From an uncultured Paracoccaceae bacterium (lineage in GTDB: Bacteria; Pseudomonadota; Alphaproteobacteria; Rhodobacterales; Rhodobacteraceae): a stretch of 55,467 bases of DNA. Below, one piece after another: positions 7,823-16,176 of this stretch (positions are counted from its first letter, which is position 1; each line of letters opens with the position of its first letter). The notes beneath the pieces were generated by a model. That model saw only the letters and a list, made by a program, of their open reading frames with translations, did not search any database and was not told the DNA's origin. A program made the position numbers and the translations under genes. The DNA lies in NCBI GenBank assembly GCA_913062865.1, contig CAJXWO010000014.1, forward strand, positions 1 through 55,467. The letters run 5' to 3'.

Positions 7823-9586
7823 TCAATTGTCGGGAACAAGCTGCATGTCGTCGAACATGAGCGCATCGGAGCGCACGGGCTGAAAGCGGGCACCGTCCCG
7901 GATCAGCGTCGCGGCCTCGTCCGCGGGCAGGACCCGCAGCCGCACACCGCTGCGGGCATCGCGCAGACCCGCCCGCACCTTCAGCCCCGACGGGCCCGGC
8001 ACGGCCGTACCGATTTCCACCTGCCCGCCCCCGAGATGCACGAGGTAGATCGCCTGATCCGCGCCCGCCCCCGGTGTCATCTGGTGAAAGATCACCGAAC
8101 AGCCGCTCTCGAGCCCCTCGAAGGGCAGGCTGCAGCCGCGCACCCATTGCTCCAGGTGATAGGCGCTGATGCCGTCCAGGAACCGCGCGGGCAAGTCACG
8201 CCCCGTGGGACGCACGATCAACGCCCCGGCGACCGACGTGAGCCGCGCGGTGCGGACATCTTCCGTCCCGGCCGGAACCGGGCCGCGGCCTGCGTCGCGC
8301 GCGGCCGCGATCCGGGCGACCAGCACGGCATGGTCCGGACGCTCCTCCATCGCCTCGAGATCCTCGAGCGCCGCAAGGCCGGCATGGCCCCAGCGATGCG
8401 CCATCTCGGAGAGCGGCAGATCGGCAAGCGGCAGACGTCCGTCTGCAAAGCGCGCCACCTGTGACCCGGCGGCGATCCGCTGTGCATTCAGCATCGGCGA
8501 CAGCCACAGCAGCGACAGGGCAAGGGGGGCCAGCGCCATGACGATGTTGGTGTCGCGAATGCGGCGCGCCCAACCGCGTCCCACCAGGACCGCGCCCGCG
8601 TAGGCAAGGCCGTAGAGCGTCAACAGTCCGGCGGCACAGAGCGCGGCCAGGCGCTCGGGGGTCCAGCCGTACTGGCCGACCCGCAGCCATACCGCATAAA
8701 GTGCCACGCCCGCCAGGATCGGCGACAAGAGCGCCATGGCCCGCGCAGCCCCCGCCGGAAGACCCCGAAGGACCGCCTCGCTGTCGCTTGCATCCACCGT
8801 GGCCGTAACAAGCGTCAGCCCCGCAATCGTCACGGCCATCAGGGTTGCCGCCGCCGAGAGGGTCCCGAAGGCCTCGGAGAGCCCACGCAGAGGCAGCGCC
8901 AGAAGGAACACGCCACTGACGGCAACGAGGATCGGCAGCAAGAGCCGCATCAGGCGCAACAGAAGATCCGGAGACAGCGCGTCGCTCAACTCGTGAACCA
9001 CTGCGAGGGCCAGACCGAAGACCAGCCCGGTGAGCACCGCGCGCGGCAGGGCCCTGTCATACAGTCGCTCGAGCATGTCGATACCCGCCAGCTGCAAGAG
9101 CGCGTCCGACAGGAAGACGACCAGCCAGAAAAGCCCGACAAACAGCAAGGCCGCCGCGTAGCGCACCACGATTCCCCAGGCCAGGGCGAAGAGCCGCACA
9201 TAGTCACGCCACCCGCCCGGGGCCTGAAGCCCCGCGCCGAGAAACGGCAGACCGACAACGAAAAGCGTGGCGATCGCGACCACCGCCAGGCCCGGGTCGG
9301 TCCGCGTCAGGTCAGGGAAACGCTCCAGCCACGACCACAGCCCCAGCGCGGCCAGCACCGACAGCGAAAAGCCTGCAATCGACGCGTGGACCAGGCGCAC
9401 AGAGCCGATCAGCGCCAGCAGCGCCCCGAAGCCCCCCATGACGAAAAGCGCCACCACCGCGAGGTACCGATCCGCGATCACGTCCGTGAGGATATCGTCG
9501 AGCGCCCAGGCGGACAGGCCCGCGATCCCGCCGATCAGGGCCATGCGCAGCCGTCCGGCCGCCTGGGTATCGAGGTTCGACGCCAT
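7823..9586 (-). CDS. DUF4153 polytopic membrane protein
   Basis: 587 residues with about 12 hydrophobic segments through residue ~380 (for example RMALIGGIAGLSAWAL, YLAVVALFVMGGFGALLALI, LPILVAVSGVFLLALPL), followed by a soluble C-terminal part of about 200 residues. The arrangement matches the DUF4153 family found widely in Rhodobacteraceae, whose function is not established. ATG at 9586 precedes MASNLDTQAAGRLRMAL. It lies 100 bp upstream of the H-NOX-like gene on the same strand and 160 bp downstream of the methyltransferase gene; co-transcription is possible but not shown. Confidence 0.8.
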   Translation of the reverse strand: MASNLDTQAAGRLRMALIGGIAGLSAWALDDILTDVIADRYLAVVALFVMGGFGALLALIGSVRLVHASIAGFSLSVLAALGLWSWLERFPDLTRTDPGLAVVAIATLFVVGLPFLGAGLQAPGGWRDYVRLFALAWGIVVRYAAALLFVGLFWLVVFLSDALLQLAGIDMLERLYDRALPRAVLTGLVFGLALAVVHELSDALSPDLLLRLMRLLLPILVAVSGVFLLALPLRGLSEAFGTLSAAATLMAVTIAGLTLVTATVDASDSEAVLRGLPAGAARAMALLSPILAGVALYAVWLRVGQYGWTPERLAALCAAGLLTLYGLAYAGAVLVGRGWARRIRDTNIVMALAPLALSLLWLSPMLNAQRIAAGSQVARFADGRLPLADLPLSEMAHRWGHAGLAALEDLEAMEERPDHAVLVARIAAARDAGRGPVPAGTEDVRTARLTSVAGALIVRPTGRDLPARFLDGISAYHLEQWVRGCSLPFEGLESGCSVIFHQMTPGAGADQAIYLVHLGGGQVEIGTAVPGPSGLKVRAGLRDARSGVRLRVLPADEAATLIRDGARFQPVRSDALMFDDMQLVPDN

Positions 9587-9629
9587 GCCACTCTCCCGTT
9601 GGCACAGGCTAGACCCGACACGAACACAT

Positions 9630-9647
9630 GCGCAAAGGCTTTTGCGC
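9630..9647. repeat. Small perfect hairpin in the spacer after the methyltransferase gene
   Basis: GCGCAAA, GGCT loop, TTTGCGC: a 7-bp perfect stem between the mttB-family stop (9747) and the DUF4153 start (9586), both leftward. It has no T-tract. It could mark an mRNA processing or weak termination point between two transcription units. Confidence 0.4.
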
Positions 9648-9746
9648 GCCGTGCCGGGGCATCATGGCCATGGCTGCGGAACGCGTCCGAAGGTCGTCGC
9701 ATGCATGGGGCGGGGTCGGCCCCCGCGACGGCGCCCGCAGGACAGG

Positions 9747-11303
9747 CTAGAAATCCGTGGGCGCCCCGCCCTCGGCCTTTCGACGCGCGACGAAATCGGT
9801 CAGTTCCTCGCGGATCGCGGGGTCCATCGGCGGGGCCTGGAACTCGGCCAGGATCTCCTTGTAGAGCCTGTGTGCGCGCTCGGCGGTCCAGGTGCCGCCC
9901 GCGACCTCCCAAGCCTCGTAATTCGACCAGTCCGACAGGAACGGCTTGTAAAACGCGGTCGTGTAGCGTTCCTGCGTGTGCTGGATGCCAAAGAAATGGC
10001 CGGTGGCGCCCACGTCCTTGACCGCGTCCACGGCGATGTCCTCGGGTGTGGTCGCGGTCAGCGCCGGGTCGAAATAGCGCTGGATCTGCTGCAGCACCTC
10101 GCAATCCATGATGAATTTCTCAGGGCTCGCGATCAGCCCGCCCTCGAGCCAGCCTGCGGCATGGAACACCATGTTCGTGCCCGACTGAACCGCGGCCCAA
10201 AGCGAATTCGACGTCTCCCACATCGCCTGCCCGTCGGGCACATTGGCCGCACACACGCCAGAGGACCGCATCGGCAGGCCGTAGTATCGCGCCATTTGCC
10301 CGGTCATCTGCGTGGCGCGCATGTATTCCGGGGTCCCAAAAGCGGGTGCGCCCGTGCGCATATCCACGTTCGAGGTGAAGGTGCCGATCATCGACGGCGC
10401 GCCGGGGCGGATATACTGCGCCAGCGCGATGGCGCTCAGCGCCTCGGCCAGCGACTGGGCCACCGCGCCTGCCATGGTCACCGGCGCCATGGCACCCGCC
10501 AGGGTGAAGGGCGTGACCACGGTGACCTGCCCGCGCCGGGTGCACCGCATGTAGCCGTCGAGCATCGGGTGGTCGTGCTTCAAAGGCGAGGTCGAGTTGA
10601 TATTGGTGTACATCCGCGGGCTGGCCTCGAATTCCTCGTGGCTCAGCCCGCCCGAGATGCGTACCATCTCCATCACGTCCTCGACCCGCTCGGGCCCCAG
10701 CGAATAGGCATGCACCGCCTTGTCGCACAGCGTGAGCTTGTCGAAGGTCACATCGAGATGACGGACAGAGGGGTGGATATCCACCGGCTCGACCGGGTAG
10801 CCGCCGGCGATATGGATGCAGTTGAAATACTGGGTCAGTCGGATGAGGTTCGCGCACATCTCGCGCGTGCCTGGCACCTTGCGGCCCAGTTCCATGTCCC
10901 AGTAGTTGGGCGGTGAGGCGACGGCCCCGAAGACAAGGTTGCGCCCGCCCAGCGTCACCGCGCGGTCGGGGTTGCGCGGGGTCAGCGTGAAGTCCGAGGG
11001 CGCGTGGCCCAGCATCTCCATCACGAAATCGCGGCCCATATAGACCGTCTCGCCCTCGGTCTTGCAGCCCGCCTGTTTCAGGATCGCCAGCGCCTCGGGG
11101 TTCAAAAACGCGATCCCGATCTCTTCGAGAATGCGCATCGCCCCGTCATGGATCGCGGCGATGCCATCCTCGTCCAGCGGCTCGGTCGGGCGGTCGGTGT
11201 TGACGGGCACGGCCCAGGGGATCAGTTCGATCGCGCCCCGGCTGCGCCGGGCGTTGCCTGCCCGGCCCCCGGCCCGTTTTTTCTGTGCCACCGCCTGTTC
11301 CAT
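9747..11303 (-). CDS. MttB-family (non-pyrrolysine) trimethylamine-type methyltransferase
   Basis: 518 residues matching the MttB superfamily over its length (EIGIAFLNPEALAILKQAG, AGGYPVEPVDIHPSVRHLD, TRRGQVTVVTPFTLAGAMAPVT, GTFTSNVDMRTGAPAFG). Members transfer a methyl group from a quaternary or tertiary amine to a corrinoid protein. The frame is open without an internal TAG, so this is the pyrrolysine-free type, like glycine betaine or related methyltransferases. The N-terminus is very basic (KKRAGGRAGNARRSRG), common in alphaproteobacterial members. No corrinoid (MttC-like) protein or reactivase is in the window, so partner and substrate cannot be named. Confidence 0.85.
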   Translation of the reverse strand: MEQAVAQKKRAGGRAGNARRSRGAIELIPWAVPVNTDRPTEPLDEDGIAAIHDGAMRILEEIGIAFLNPEALAILKQAGCKTEGETVYMGRDFVMEMLGHAPSDFTLTPRNPDRAVTLGGRNLVFGAVASPPNYWDMELGRKVPGTREMCANLIRLTQYFNCIHIAGGYPVEPVDIHPSVRHLDVTFDKLTLCDKAVHAYSLGPERVEDVMEMVRISGGLSHEEFEASPRMYTNINSTSPLKHDHPMLDGYMRCTRRGQVTVVTPFTLAGAMAPVTMAGAVAQSLAEALSAIALAQYIRPGAPSMIGTFTSNVDMRTGAPAFGTPEYMRATQMTGQMARYYGLPMRSSGVCAANVPDGQAMWETSNSLWAAVQSGTNMVFHAAGWLEGGLIASPEKFIMDCEVLQQIQRYFDPALTATTPEDIAVDAVKDVGATGHFFGIQHTQERYTTAFYKPFLSDWSNYEAWEVAGGTWTAERAHRLYKEILAEFQAPPMDPAIREELTDFVARRKAEGGAPTDF

Positions 11304-11469
11304 GCGCGCGCCTCCGCTTTGTCCGTGTCACAAGCATGCCTGCGTGTGGACGTTTGACGCGGCTGAATGCGACATCCCGTGTCGCGGGCGGCGCAGGTCC
11401 CTGAACGGGTGGCCCGAGGGGAGGGGTCCGGGACCGGCACCCATGCTCGGCACTGGGGCGTTCAGGCCG
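11304..11469. other. Short non-coding spacer
   Basis: The spacer between the HAD gene stop and the methyltransferase start, both leftward, should contain the methyltransferase ribosome site and possibly its promoter. I see no convincing ORF, repeat or RNA gene in it. Confidence 0.4.
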
Positions 11470-12165
11470 TCAGACCGCCATACCCAGCCAGGCCGGTAAA
11501 TGCCCGATATCCGGCAGAACCCCGTCGGCATGGGGTGTCAGTTCCTGGGCCTCAGCAGGTCCGGTCAGCACCGCCACGGTGCCCATCCCCGCCGCGCGGC
11601 CCGCAATCAGATCATGGGTGCTGTCACCGACCATGAACGTGCGCGCGGGCGGCACCTCCATGATCCCGGCCAGCGCCAAAAGCGGGTCCGGATCGGGCTT
11701 TGCGCCATGCCCACTGTCGAACCCCGCGACGGCGTCGAAAAGCCCGCGCACGCCCACGGCCTCGAGATGGGCCAAAGCAGAGGCCTCGGAATCGTTCGTC
11801 ATCACAGCCAGCCGCAGCCCGGCCGCCCGGAGCCGCGCCAAAAGCGGCGCAAGCGGCACTGCCGGAGCCAAGGGCGCCGTCATCGCGCGCTCCATCAGGA
11901 AAAGCTCCAATGCTTCCACCGATGGTCCCGGCATCGCGCGGGCCACGCATTCCGCCGCCTCGCGGTTCGTGCCCGCGATCACCGGGCTGTCCGGGTGAAA
12001 GCCGCGCGTCACGGGGTCAAAGCGCAGCTCGGCCATCAGGCGGGCCTGCAAACCCGGATCGCCCGCCGCCAATTCCTCGATCAGATCGGCCGCCCAGATG
12101 TCCCAGGTGGCCCGGAAATCGAACAGGGTGCCATCCTTGTCGAAAATGATCGCCTGGGTCTGCAT
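11470..12165 (-). CDS. HAD-superfamily phosphatase, phosphoglycolate phosphatase-like
   Basis: 231 residues. Motif I is FDKDGTLFD with both catalytic Asp residues, motif II lies in LAVMTNDSEASA, motif III is Lys in GAKPDPDP, and motif IV is FMVGDSTHDL. The helical cap inserted after motif I suits a small-molecule phosphatase of the Gph/PhnX branch. The start at 12165 follows an AGGAAGG ribosome site; the frame extends upstream without a better start. It is divergent from the MarR-family gene across 110 bp. Substrate unknown. Confidence 0.85.
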   Translation of the reverse strand: MQTQAIIFDKDGTLFDFRATWDIWAADLIEELAAGDPGLQARLMAELRFDPVTRGFHPDSPVIAGTNREAAECVARAMPGPSVEALELFLMERAMTAPLAPAVPLAPLLARLRAAGLRLAVMTNDSEASALAHLEAVGVRGLFDAVAGFDSGHGAKPDPDPLLALAGIMEVPPARTFMVGDSTHDLIAGRAAGMGTVAVLTGPAEAQELTPHADGVLPDIGHLPAWLGMAV

Positions 12166-12275
12166 CCGACCTTCCTGACCTGCCTGTGTCACGCTGCCCG
12201 CTCTGTGCCCCGCCCGCGGTCCCGAGGCAAGCGGTGGCTTGACATCCGGCGCCGGGCGGGGCGCTGTCTTGGCCA

Positions 12276-12731
12276 ATGACCGAGAACGCCCCCTACCGCC
12301 TGCACGACTCGCTGGGCTATCACCTGTCCCTGGCCGCCCGGCTGCAGGAAAAGCGGCTGGATGACGGCCTGCGCGCGCTGGGATTGACGCGCACGACCTG
12401 GTGCATCCTGCTTGCGGTGGGGAATGAGGGCCTGTCCCAGCCCTCGGACATCGCCGATTTTGTGGGCATAGACCGCACCGCGACCTCGCGCGCGCTGCGC
12501 TCGATGGAGGCCGACGGGCTGATCGACCGCTGCAGCGGCGAGGGCGACGGACGCACGCGGGCCGTTCTGCTAACCGATCTTGGCCGTGCCAAGATCCCGC
12601 AAGCCTCGAAGGTTGCCCGCGGCAATGGCGAAATCCTGGCCGAACGGCTCAGCCCGGACGAGGTCGACGCGCTCAAATCGCTTCTGCGCAAGTTGCAGGC
12701 GGGCGAGGATCTGCCGCTGCCGAAACTCTGA
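12276..12731 (+). CDS. MarR-family transcriptional regulator
   Basis: 151 residues with the winged-helix layout of MarR proteins: an N-terminal dimerisation helix (LGYHLSLAARLQEKRLDDGL), the helix-turn-helix (SQPSDIADFVGIDRTATSRALRSMEADGLIDR) and the beta wing (GEGDGRTRAVLLTDLG). It is divergent from the HAD phosphatase gene, so the 110-bp spacer (12166-12275) is a plausible self-regulated promoter region. A terminator-like hairpin follows at 12755-12775. Ligand unknown. Confidence 0.88.
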   Translation: MTENAPYRLHDSLGYHLSLAARLQEKRLDDGLRALGLTRTTWCILLAVGNEGLSQPSDIADFVGIDRTATSRALRSMEADGLIDRCSGEGDGRTRAVLLTDLGRAKIPQASKVARGNGEILAERLSPDEVDALKSLLRKLQAGEDLPLPKL

Positions 12732-12754
12732 GGCCGCAGGCGCTGGCCAACCCC

Positions 12755-12775
12755 GCCCCGGCCTTGCGCCGGGGC
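12755..12775. terminator. Bidirectional hairpin between convergent genes
   Basis: GCCCCGGC, CTTGC loop, GCCGGGGC gives a perfect 8-bp GC stem between the stop codons of the MarR gene (+) and the DUF3572 gene (-). There is no U-tract, so termination efficiency is uncertain. Confidence 0.55.
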
Positions 12776-12786
12776 CTCCCGCCCTG

Positions 12787-13071
12787 TCAGGTCCAATGCA
12801 CCTGGGCCCCGCCCGGCAAAACGGCACGGGCGGTCATCGGCACCTCGTAGCTCAGGCCCTCCGCGTCGCAGAAGGCCACGACCCAGGCATCGTCCATCAA
12901 AACGAAATCGAGCACGGCACCCAGGAAGGCGGGGTCTTCGGCGGCCCGCCGCAGGTCCGACGCATCGGCCCCGGAACTGCCCAGGAAAACGGGCATCAGA
13001 TCGTCCGTGGCCGCAAGCCAACCCAGTGCCTTGAGCGCCACCGTCTCGGCCGCAGCTTGCGTCATCGCCAT
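12787..13071 (-). CDS. DUF3572 protein
   Basis: 94-residue soluble protein typical of Rhodobacteraceae: MTQAAAETVALKALGWLAATD, then PVFLGSSGADASDLR, FLGAVLDFVLMDDAWVVAFCD and a conserved C-terminal ARAVLPGGAQVHWT. The frame is open upstream to 13455 only as an antisense shadow of the cyclase gene. The start at 13071 has a GGAG site; ATG 13065 is an alternative. It is divergent from the PleD-like gene. The family function is unknown. Confidence 0.85.
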   Translation of the reverse strand: MAMTQAAAETVALKALGWLAATDDLMPVFLGSSGADASDLRRAAEDPAFLGAVLDFVLMDDAWVVAFCDAEGLSYEVPMTARAVLPGGAQVHWT

Positions 13072-13153
13072 CGAAGAGGTCTCCGGAAAGGATTTCTTGA
13101 CCAGTTTCAATAAAGACTGAAGGCGAGGAGTGAACAAGCCGGAAAGGCCGCAC

Positions 13154-14542
13154 ATGACAGGTCGGTTGCTCATCGCCCACGGAGAGGCCAGCAGGCGTAT
13201 CCTGCTCGCCGCACGCGCGACGGCGGGATCGGGATCGGGATCGGGCCCGAGGGCGGCGCAGGTCGCCCTGGCGGCTACGCTGCCCGAGCTCGAGACCAAG
13301 CTGGCGGCCCGGTGCCCCGACATCGTGCTGCTCGATGCGGCCCTGCCCGGTCTGACCGCAACCGGGTTGCAGCGACTGGCCACGGCACCGGGGGCGCCGC
13401 CGGTTCTGGTGCTTCTTCCCGCGGCCGGGGGCCTGTCGCGACTGGAGGCGCTCACCGCCGGTGCGGCGGACGTGCTCGACGCGCCCTATCAGACCGATCT
13501 GCTGCTGGCCTTGCTGCGCAAGATCATCCGCGACCGCGACAGCGACCGCGAAGTGCAGCAGCGCCGCGAGACGTGCCGCGCGCTGGGCTTTGCCGATCCG
13601 GCGGCCCCGTTCGCGGCACCGGCCCGCATCCGCGTTGTGGCGCAGCCGGGCCCCGCCGCCGAACGGCTTGCCGCTGCGCTGGCCCGCGCCACGCCCCACA
13701 GGATCGACCTGCAGCACCCGGCGCACGCGCTGGATGCGCCACCCCCCGATGTGCTGGTCATGACCGACCCGTCCGAGACACGCGCGCGCCTGCCCGATAT
13801 CCGCAGCTGGGATGAAACGCGCCATGTGGGCGTGCTGGTCTGCTTCGCCCCGCACGCGGCGTCAGAGGCCGCGGCGGCGCTCGACCTGGGCGCCGACGAC
13901 GCCATGACCGCGGGGGCCGAGCCCGCGGAAATCGCCCTTCGACTGGACCGGCTGGTTGCGCGCAAACGCGCCGCTGCGCGGCTGCGCGATATCCAGAGCC
14001 AGGGGCTCGAGGCGGCACTGACCGATCCGCTGACCGGGCTCTACAACCGCCGCTATGCCTTCGTCCACACCGCGCGCCTGGCCGAGGAGGCCCAGGCCAG
14101 CGGGCGCGCCTGGGCGTTGATCGTGGGCGATCTGGACCATTTCAAGCGCATCAACGATCGCCACGGCCATGCCGCGGGCGACGCGGTTCTGCGCACCGTG
14201 GCGCAGCGGCTGCGCGGCTGCCTCAGGGCGCAGGATCTCGTGGCCCGGATCGGGGGCGAGGAATTCCTGATCGCCCTGCCCGACACCGACCGCGGCGGCG
14301 CCATCGACGCGGCCGAACGGATCCGCAGCGCCATCGCGCGCGGCCCGGTGACGGTGCCCGGGCGCGCGGGGCCGATCTCGGTCACGATGAGCCTTGGCGT
14401 CGCCGTGGCCCGTCCGGCGGCCGAAGCCCCGCAGGATCAGGTCATCCGCGTGATGGAACGCGCCGACCGCGCGCTCTACGGCTCGAAAGAGCGCGGGCGC
14501 AACACCGTCACGGTGGGGCGGCGCCGACGCTCGGCTGCCTGA
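13154..14542 (+). CDS. PleD-like response regulator diguanylate cyclase
   Basis: About 462 residues with the REC-REC-GGDEF layout of PleD. The first receiver has the phospho-acceptor context IVLLDAALPG (Asp about 61). The second receiver (about 160-280) is degenerate, as in PleD, where it serves as a dimerisation adaptor. The cyclase domain begins DPLTGLYNRRYAF, with the GGEEF active site at 367-371 and an RxxD product-inhibition site (RAQD, 358-361). ATG 13154 has a GGAAAGG site at good spacing; an in-frame GTG at 13130 lacks usable spacing. No cognate kinase gene is adjacent. Expected output is c-di-GMP controlling motile-sessile or cell-cycle behaviour. Confidence 0.9.
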   Translation: MTGRLLIAHGEASRRILLAARATAGSGSGSGPRAAQVALAATLPELETKLAARCPDIVLLDAALPGLTATGLQRLATAPGAPPVLVLLPAAGGLSRLEALTAGAADVLDAPYQTDLLLALLRKIIRDRDSDREVQQRRETCRALGFADPAAPFAAPARIRVVAQPGPAAERLAAALARATPHRIDLQHPAHALDAPPPDVLVMTDPSETRARLPDIRSWDETRHVGVLVCFAPHAASEAAAALDLGADDAMTAGAEPAEIALRLDRLVARKRAAARLRDIQSQGLEAALTDPLTGLYNRRYAFVHTARLAEEAQASGRAWALIVGDLDHFKRINDRHGHAAGDAVLRTVAQRLRGCLRAQDLVARIGGEEFLIALPDTDRGGAIDAAERIRSAIARGPVTVPGRAGPISVTMSLGVAVARPAAEAPQDQVIRVMERADRALYGSKERGRNTVTVGRRRRSAA

Positions 14543-14565
14543 GATCCAGGCCCCCGGGGGCACGC

Positions 14566-14621
14566 GCCCGCCGCTCAGGGTCTGGGCACAAATGCCCGCC
14601 GCTCAGGGTTTGGGCGGATGC
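14566..14621. repeat. Tandem duplication of a 28-bp unit spanning a stop codon
   Basis: The units 14566-14593 and 14594-14621 agree in their first 22 bases except for one C/T change. The second copy contains the stop codon and last residues (PPKP) of the leftward CpxP-like gene, so the first copy is a duplicated 3-prime end. Probably a local slippage duplication. Confidence 0.7.
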
Positions 14622-15109
14622 GAGGGGCCATCGCGGCGCTTCGCGATCTCTGCCTCGAGCCGGTCCGCCATGGCTGCGCGGGCCTCCGGCGGCATTGCGG
14701 CAACGCGGGCCACGAGCACCTCGCGCCCGACGGCCGCCCGCGCCAGAACCCCCTCCTGCTGGCGGCGCAGCACGGCATCGAAGGCCGCCGCATCGAACGG
14801 CGCCTGCCGCAAGAGACTGAGGGCCGTGTCATAATGCGCGCGGGGTGCGTTGCGGCGCAGGCTGTCATCGTCGCGGAACCGGCGGATCGCCTCGCGGCGC
14901 AGGGCGCGGCGGTCCTCCTCCTCGAGCGCTCTGATATAGGCAAAGGCCACGTCCCGGTCCGGCATGCGGTAACGGTCGGGTCCGCCGCGCAGCACCGCGC
15001 CTGCAACGACACCTACCACCAACAGGTTCAGGGCCAGGGAGGCAAACAGCACCAGCCGCAGCCAGGGCCGCATGCGGGGCGGTTTCGGCGTTGTCTCAGG
15101 ATCGGTCAT
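14603..15109 (-). CDS. Periplasmic CpxP/CnrR-like (heavy-metal sensor type) protein
   Basis: 168 residues: a short cytoplasmic N-terminus, one membrane segment (LRLVLFASLALNLLVVGVVAGAVL), then an all-helical, Arg/Ala/Glu-rich periplasmic domain (about 45-160) of the CpxP/Spy/CnrR type, with an AMPPEARAAMADRLE element like the LTxxQ-type repeats. No Cys or His cluster is visible for metal binding. It is the last gene of the leftward group EF-hand, ECF sigma, one-helix protein, this protein, with a 9-bp gap to its upstream neighbour. In CnrYXH-type systems such proteins sense periplasmic metal and signal to an anti-sigma factor; here that role is inferred. Confidence 0.7.
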   Translation of the reverse strand: MTDPETTPKPPRMRPWLRLVLFASLALNLLVVGVVAGAVLRGGPDRYRMPDRDVAFAYIRALEEEDRRALRREAIRRFRDDDSLRRNAPRAHYDTALSLLRQAPFDAAAFDAVLRRQQEGVLARAAVGREVLVARVAAMPPEARAAMADRLEAEIAKRRDGPSHPPKP

Positions 15110-15118
15110 GGTCGCGTC

Positions 15119-15517
15119 CTACCCGTCTTCGAAGGCAAGGTCATAGCCGCCATCGAGGGAAAACAGCCCCGAGGCGTCCCCGAAATACAGCGCCAATTGC
15201 GTGTCGAGCACCGAGGGCGGACTGACCCCGATCCACAGACCTGTCGCCGTCGCCGCCACGAGGCCGCCCGCGGCTGGCCAGCCGCCCAGCGCGCGCCACA
15301 GCCCCGAGAGGATCCCGCCGCCGCGCCGGTCGGCCGTCTCCGGGGCCCGCGACACGTCCGCGGCCGACGGGTCCGGCATCGCCTGCAGGGCGTCCTGCAT
15401 CACCCGGTCCAAAAGAAGGGCCGAAGGAAAGGGCGCCTCGTCGCGCGCACGGGCCAACATGTCATTCAGACGCCTGTCCTGGCCCCCCGGGGCGTGATCG
15501 CGATCAGTGTTCTTCAT
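15119..15517 (-). CDS. Single-helix membrane protein, candidate anti-sigma factor
   Basis: 132 residues. The first 70 are soluble and cytoplasmic-like (RRLNDMLARARDEAPFPSAL), then comes one membrane helix (GGWPAAGGLVAATATGLWIGV) and a short periplasmic tail. There is no Cys and no HxxxCxxC zinc anti-sigma motif, so it is not a canonical ZAS protein. The start overlaps the sigma-factor stop by 14 bp, the usual arrangement of sigma/anti-sigma pairs. Assignment rests on position and topology only. Confidence 0.6.
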   Translation of the reverse strand: MKNTDRDHAPGGQDRRLNDMLARARDEAPFPSALLLDRVMQDALQAMPDPSAADVSRAPETADRRGGGILSGLWRALGGWPAAGGLVAATATGLWIGVSPPSVLDTQLALYFGDASGLFSLDGGYDLAFEDG

Positions 15518-16088
15518 ATCCCAACTCCTCGCGCCGCCCGGCCAATGCCTGGGCCAGCGCCCGTTTGCCCCGGGCCGTGAGACTTTCCACGGCCCGGACG
15601 CTCATGTCCATGATCTCAGCGATCTCGGGGTTTCCCAGACCGTCGAGGTGGCGCAGAACCACCGCTTGCCGTTGCCGGTCGGGCAACGTGTTCAGCGCGG
15701 CTTGCAACGCGTCGATACGGGCGGCCTCTTGCAGCCGTTCGTCGGCGCTGGCCTGCCCATCCTCGGGTTCCGGCACCGTCTCCAGATCGACCGAGCGCTG
15801 GCGGCGCTTGCGGTCGATGCAGAGGTTCGCCGTCACTCGGTACAACCATGTGGTGACCTTGGCCTCGCCCATGCGCCACTCGGGCGCGATCTTCCAAAGT
15901 CGGATCAACGCCTCTTGTGCGACGTCCTCGGCCTCGGCCCGGTCGCCCAGAAGCCGCGCGGCATGGGCAAAGACGCGGGGCGTCAGCCGCAACGTCAGCG
16001 CACGCGCCGCCATCGGATCCCCGCCCGCATAAAGGGCAAGCAGATCCTCGTCGGATCGGTCGTTCAAGGCGTCAAGCGGCATGTCCAT
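15504..16088 (-). CDS. ECF-type RNA polymerase sigma factor
   Basis: 194 residues with region 2 (LRLTPRVFAHAARLLGDRAEAEDVAQEALIRLWK, then TWLYRVTANLCIDRKRR) and region 4 (LNTLPDRQRQAVVLRHLDGL, EIAEIMDMSVRAVESLTARG). There is no region 3, as expected for ECF factors. Start 16088 (MDMPLDALNDRS) is preferred over 16082; neither has a strong ribosome site. It lies 88 bp downstream of the EF-hand gene and overlaps the putative anti-sigma gene by 14 bp. It likely directs its own cluster; I could not define a promoter motif. Confidence 0.9.
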   Translation of the reverse strand: MDMPLDALNDRSDEDLLALYAGGDPMAARALTLRLTPRVFAHAARLLGDRAEAEDVAQEALIRLWKIAPEWRMGEAKVTTWLYRVTANLCIDRKRRQRSVDLETVPEPEDGQASADERLQEAARIDALQAALNTLPDRQRQAVVLRHLDGLGNPEIAEIMDMSVRAVESLTARGKRALAQALAGRREELGYEEH

Positions 16089-16176
16089 CGTCCGGCAGGC
16101 GTAGCGGCAACCTGAAAGGGGCGCAATTGCGGCGGTGTCCCAAGGGACGCAGGACACCGCCGCCCGCGGCTTCGGC

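Noticed and set aside
9747-11303. Pyrrolysine-containing trimethylamine methyltransferase
   Set aside because: The frame has no internal TAG codon and no pyl genes are in the window.
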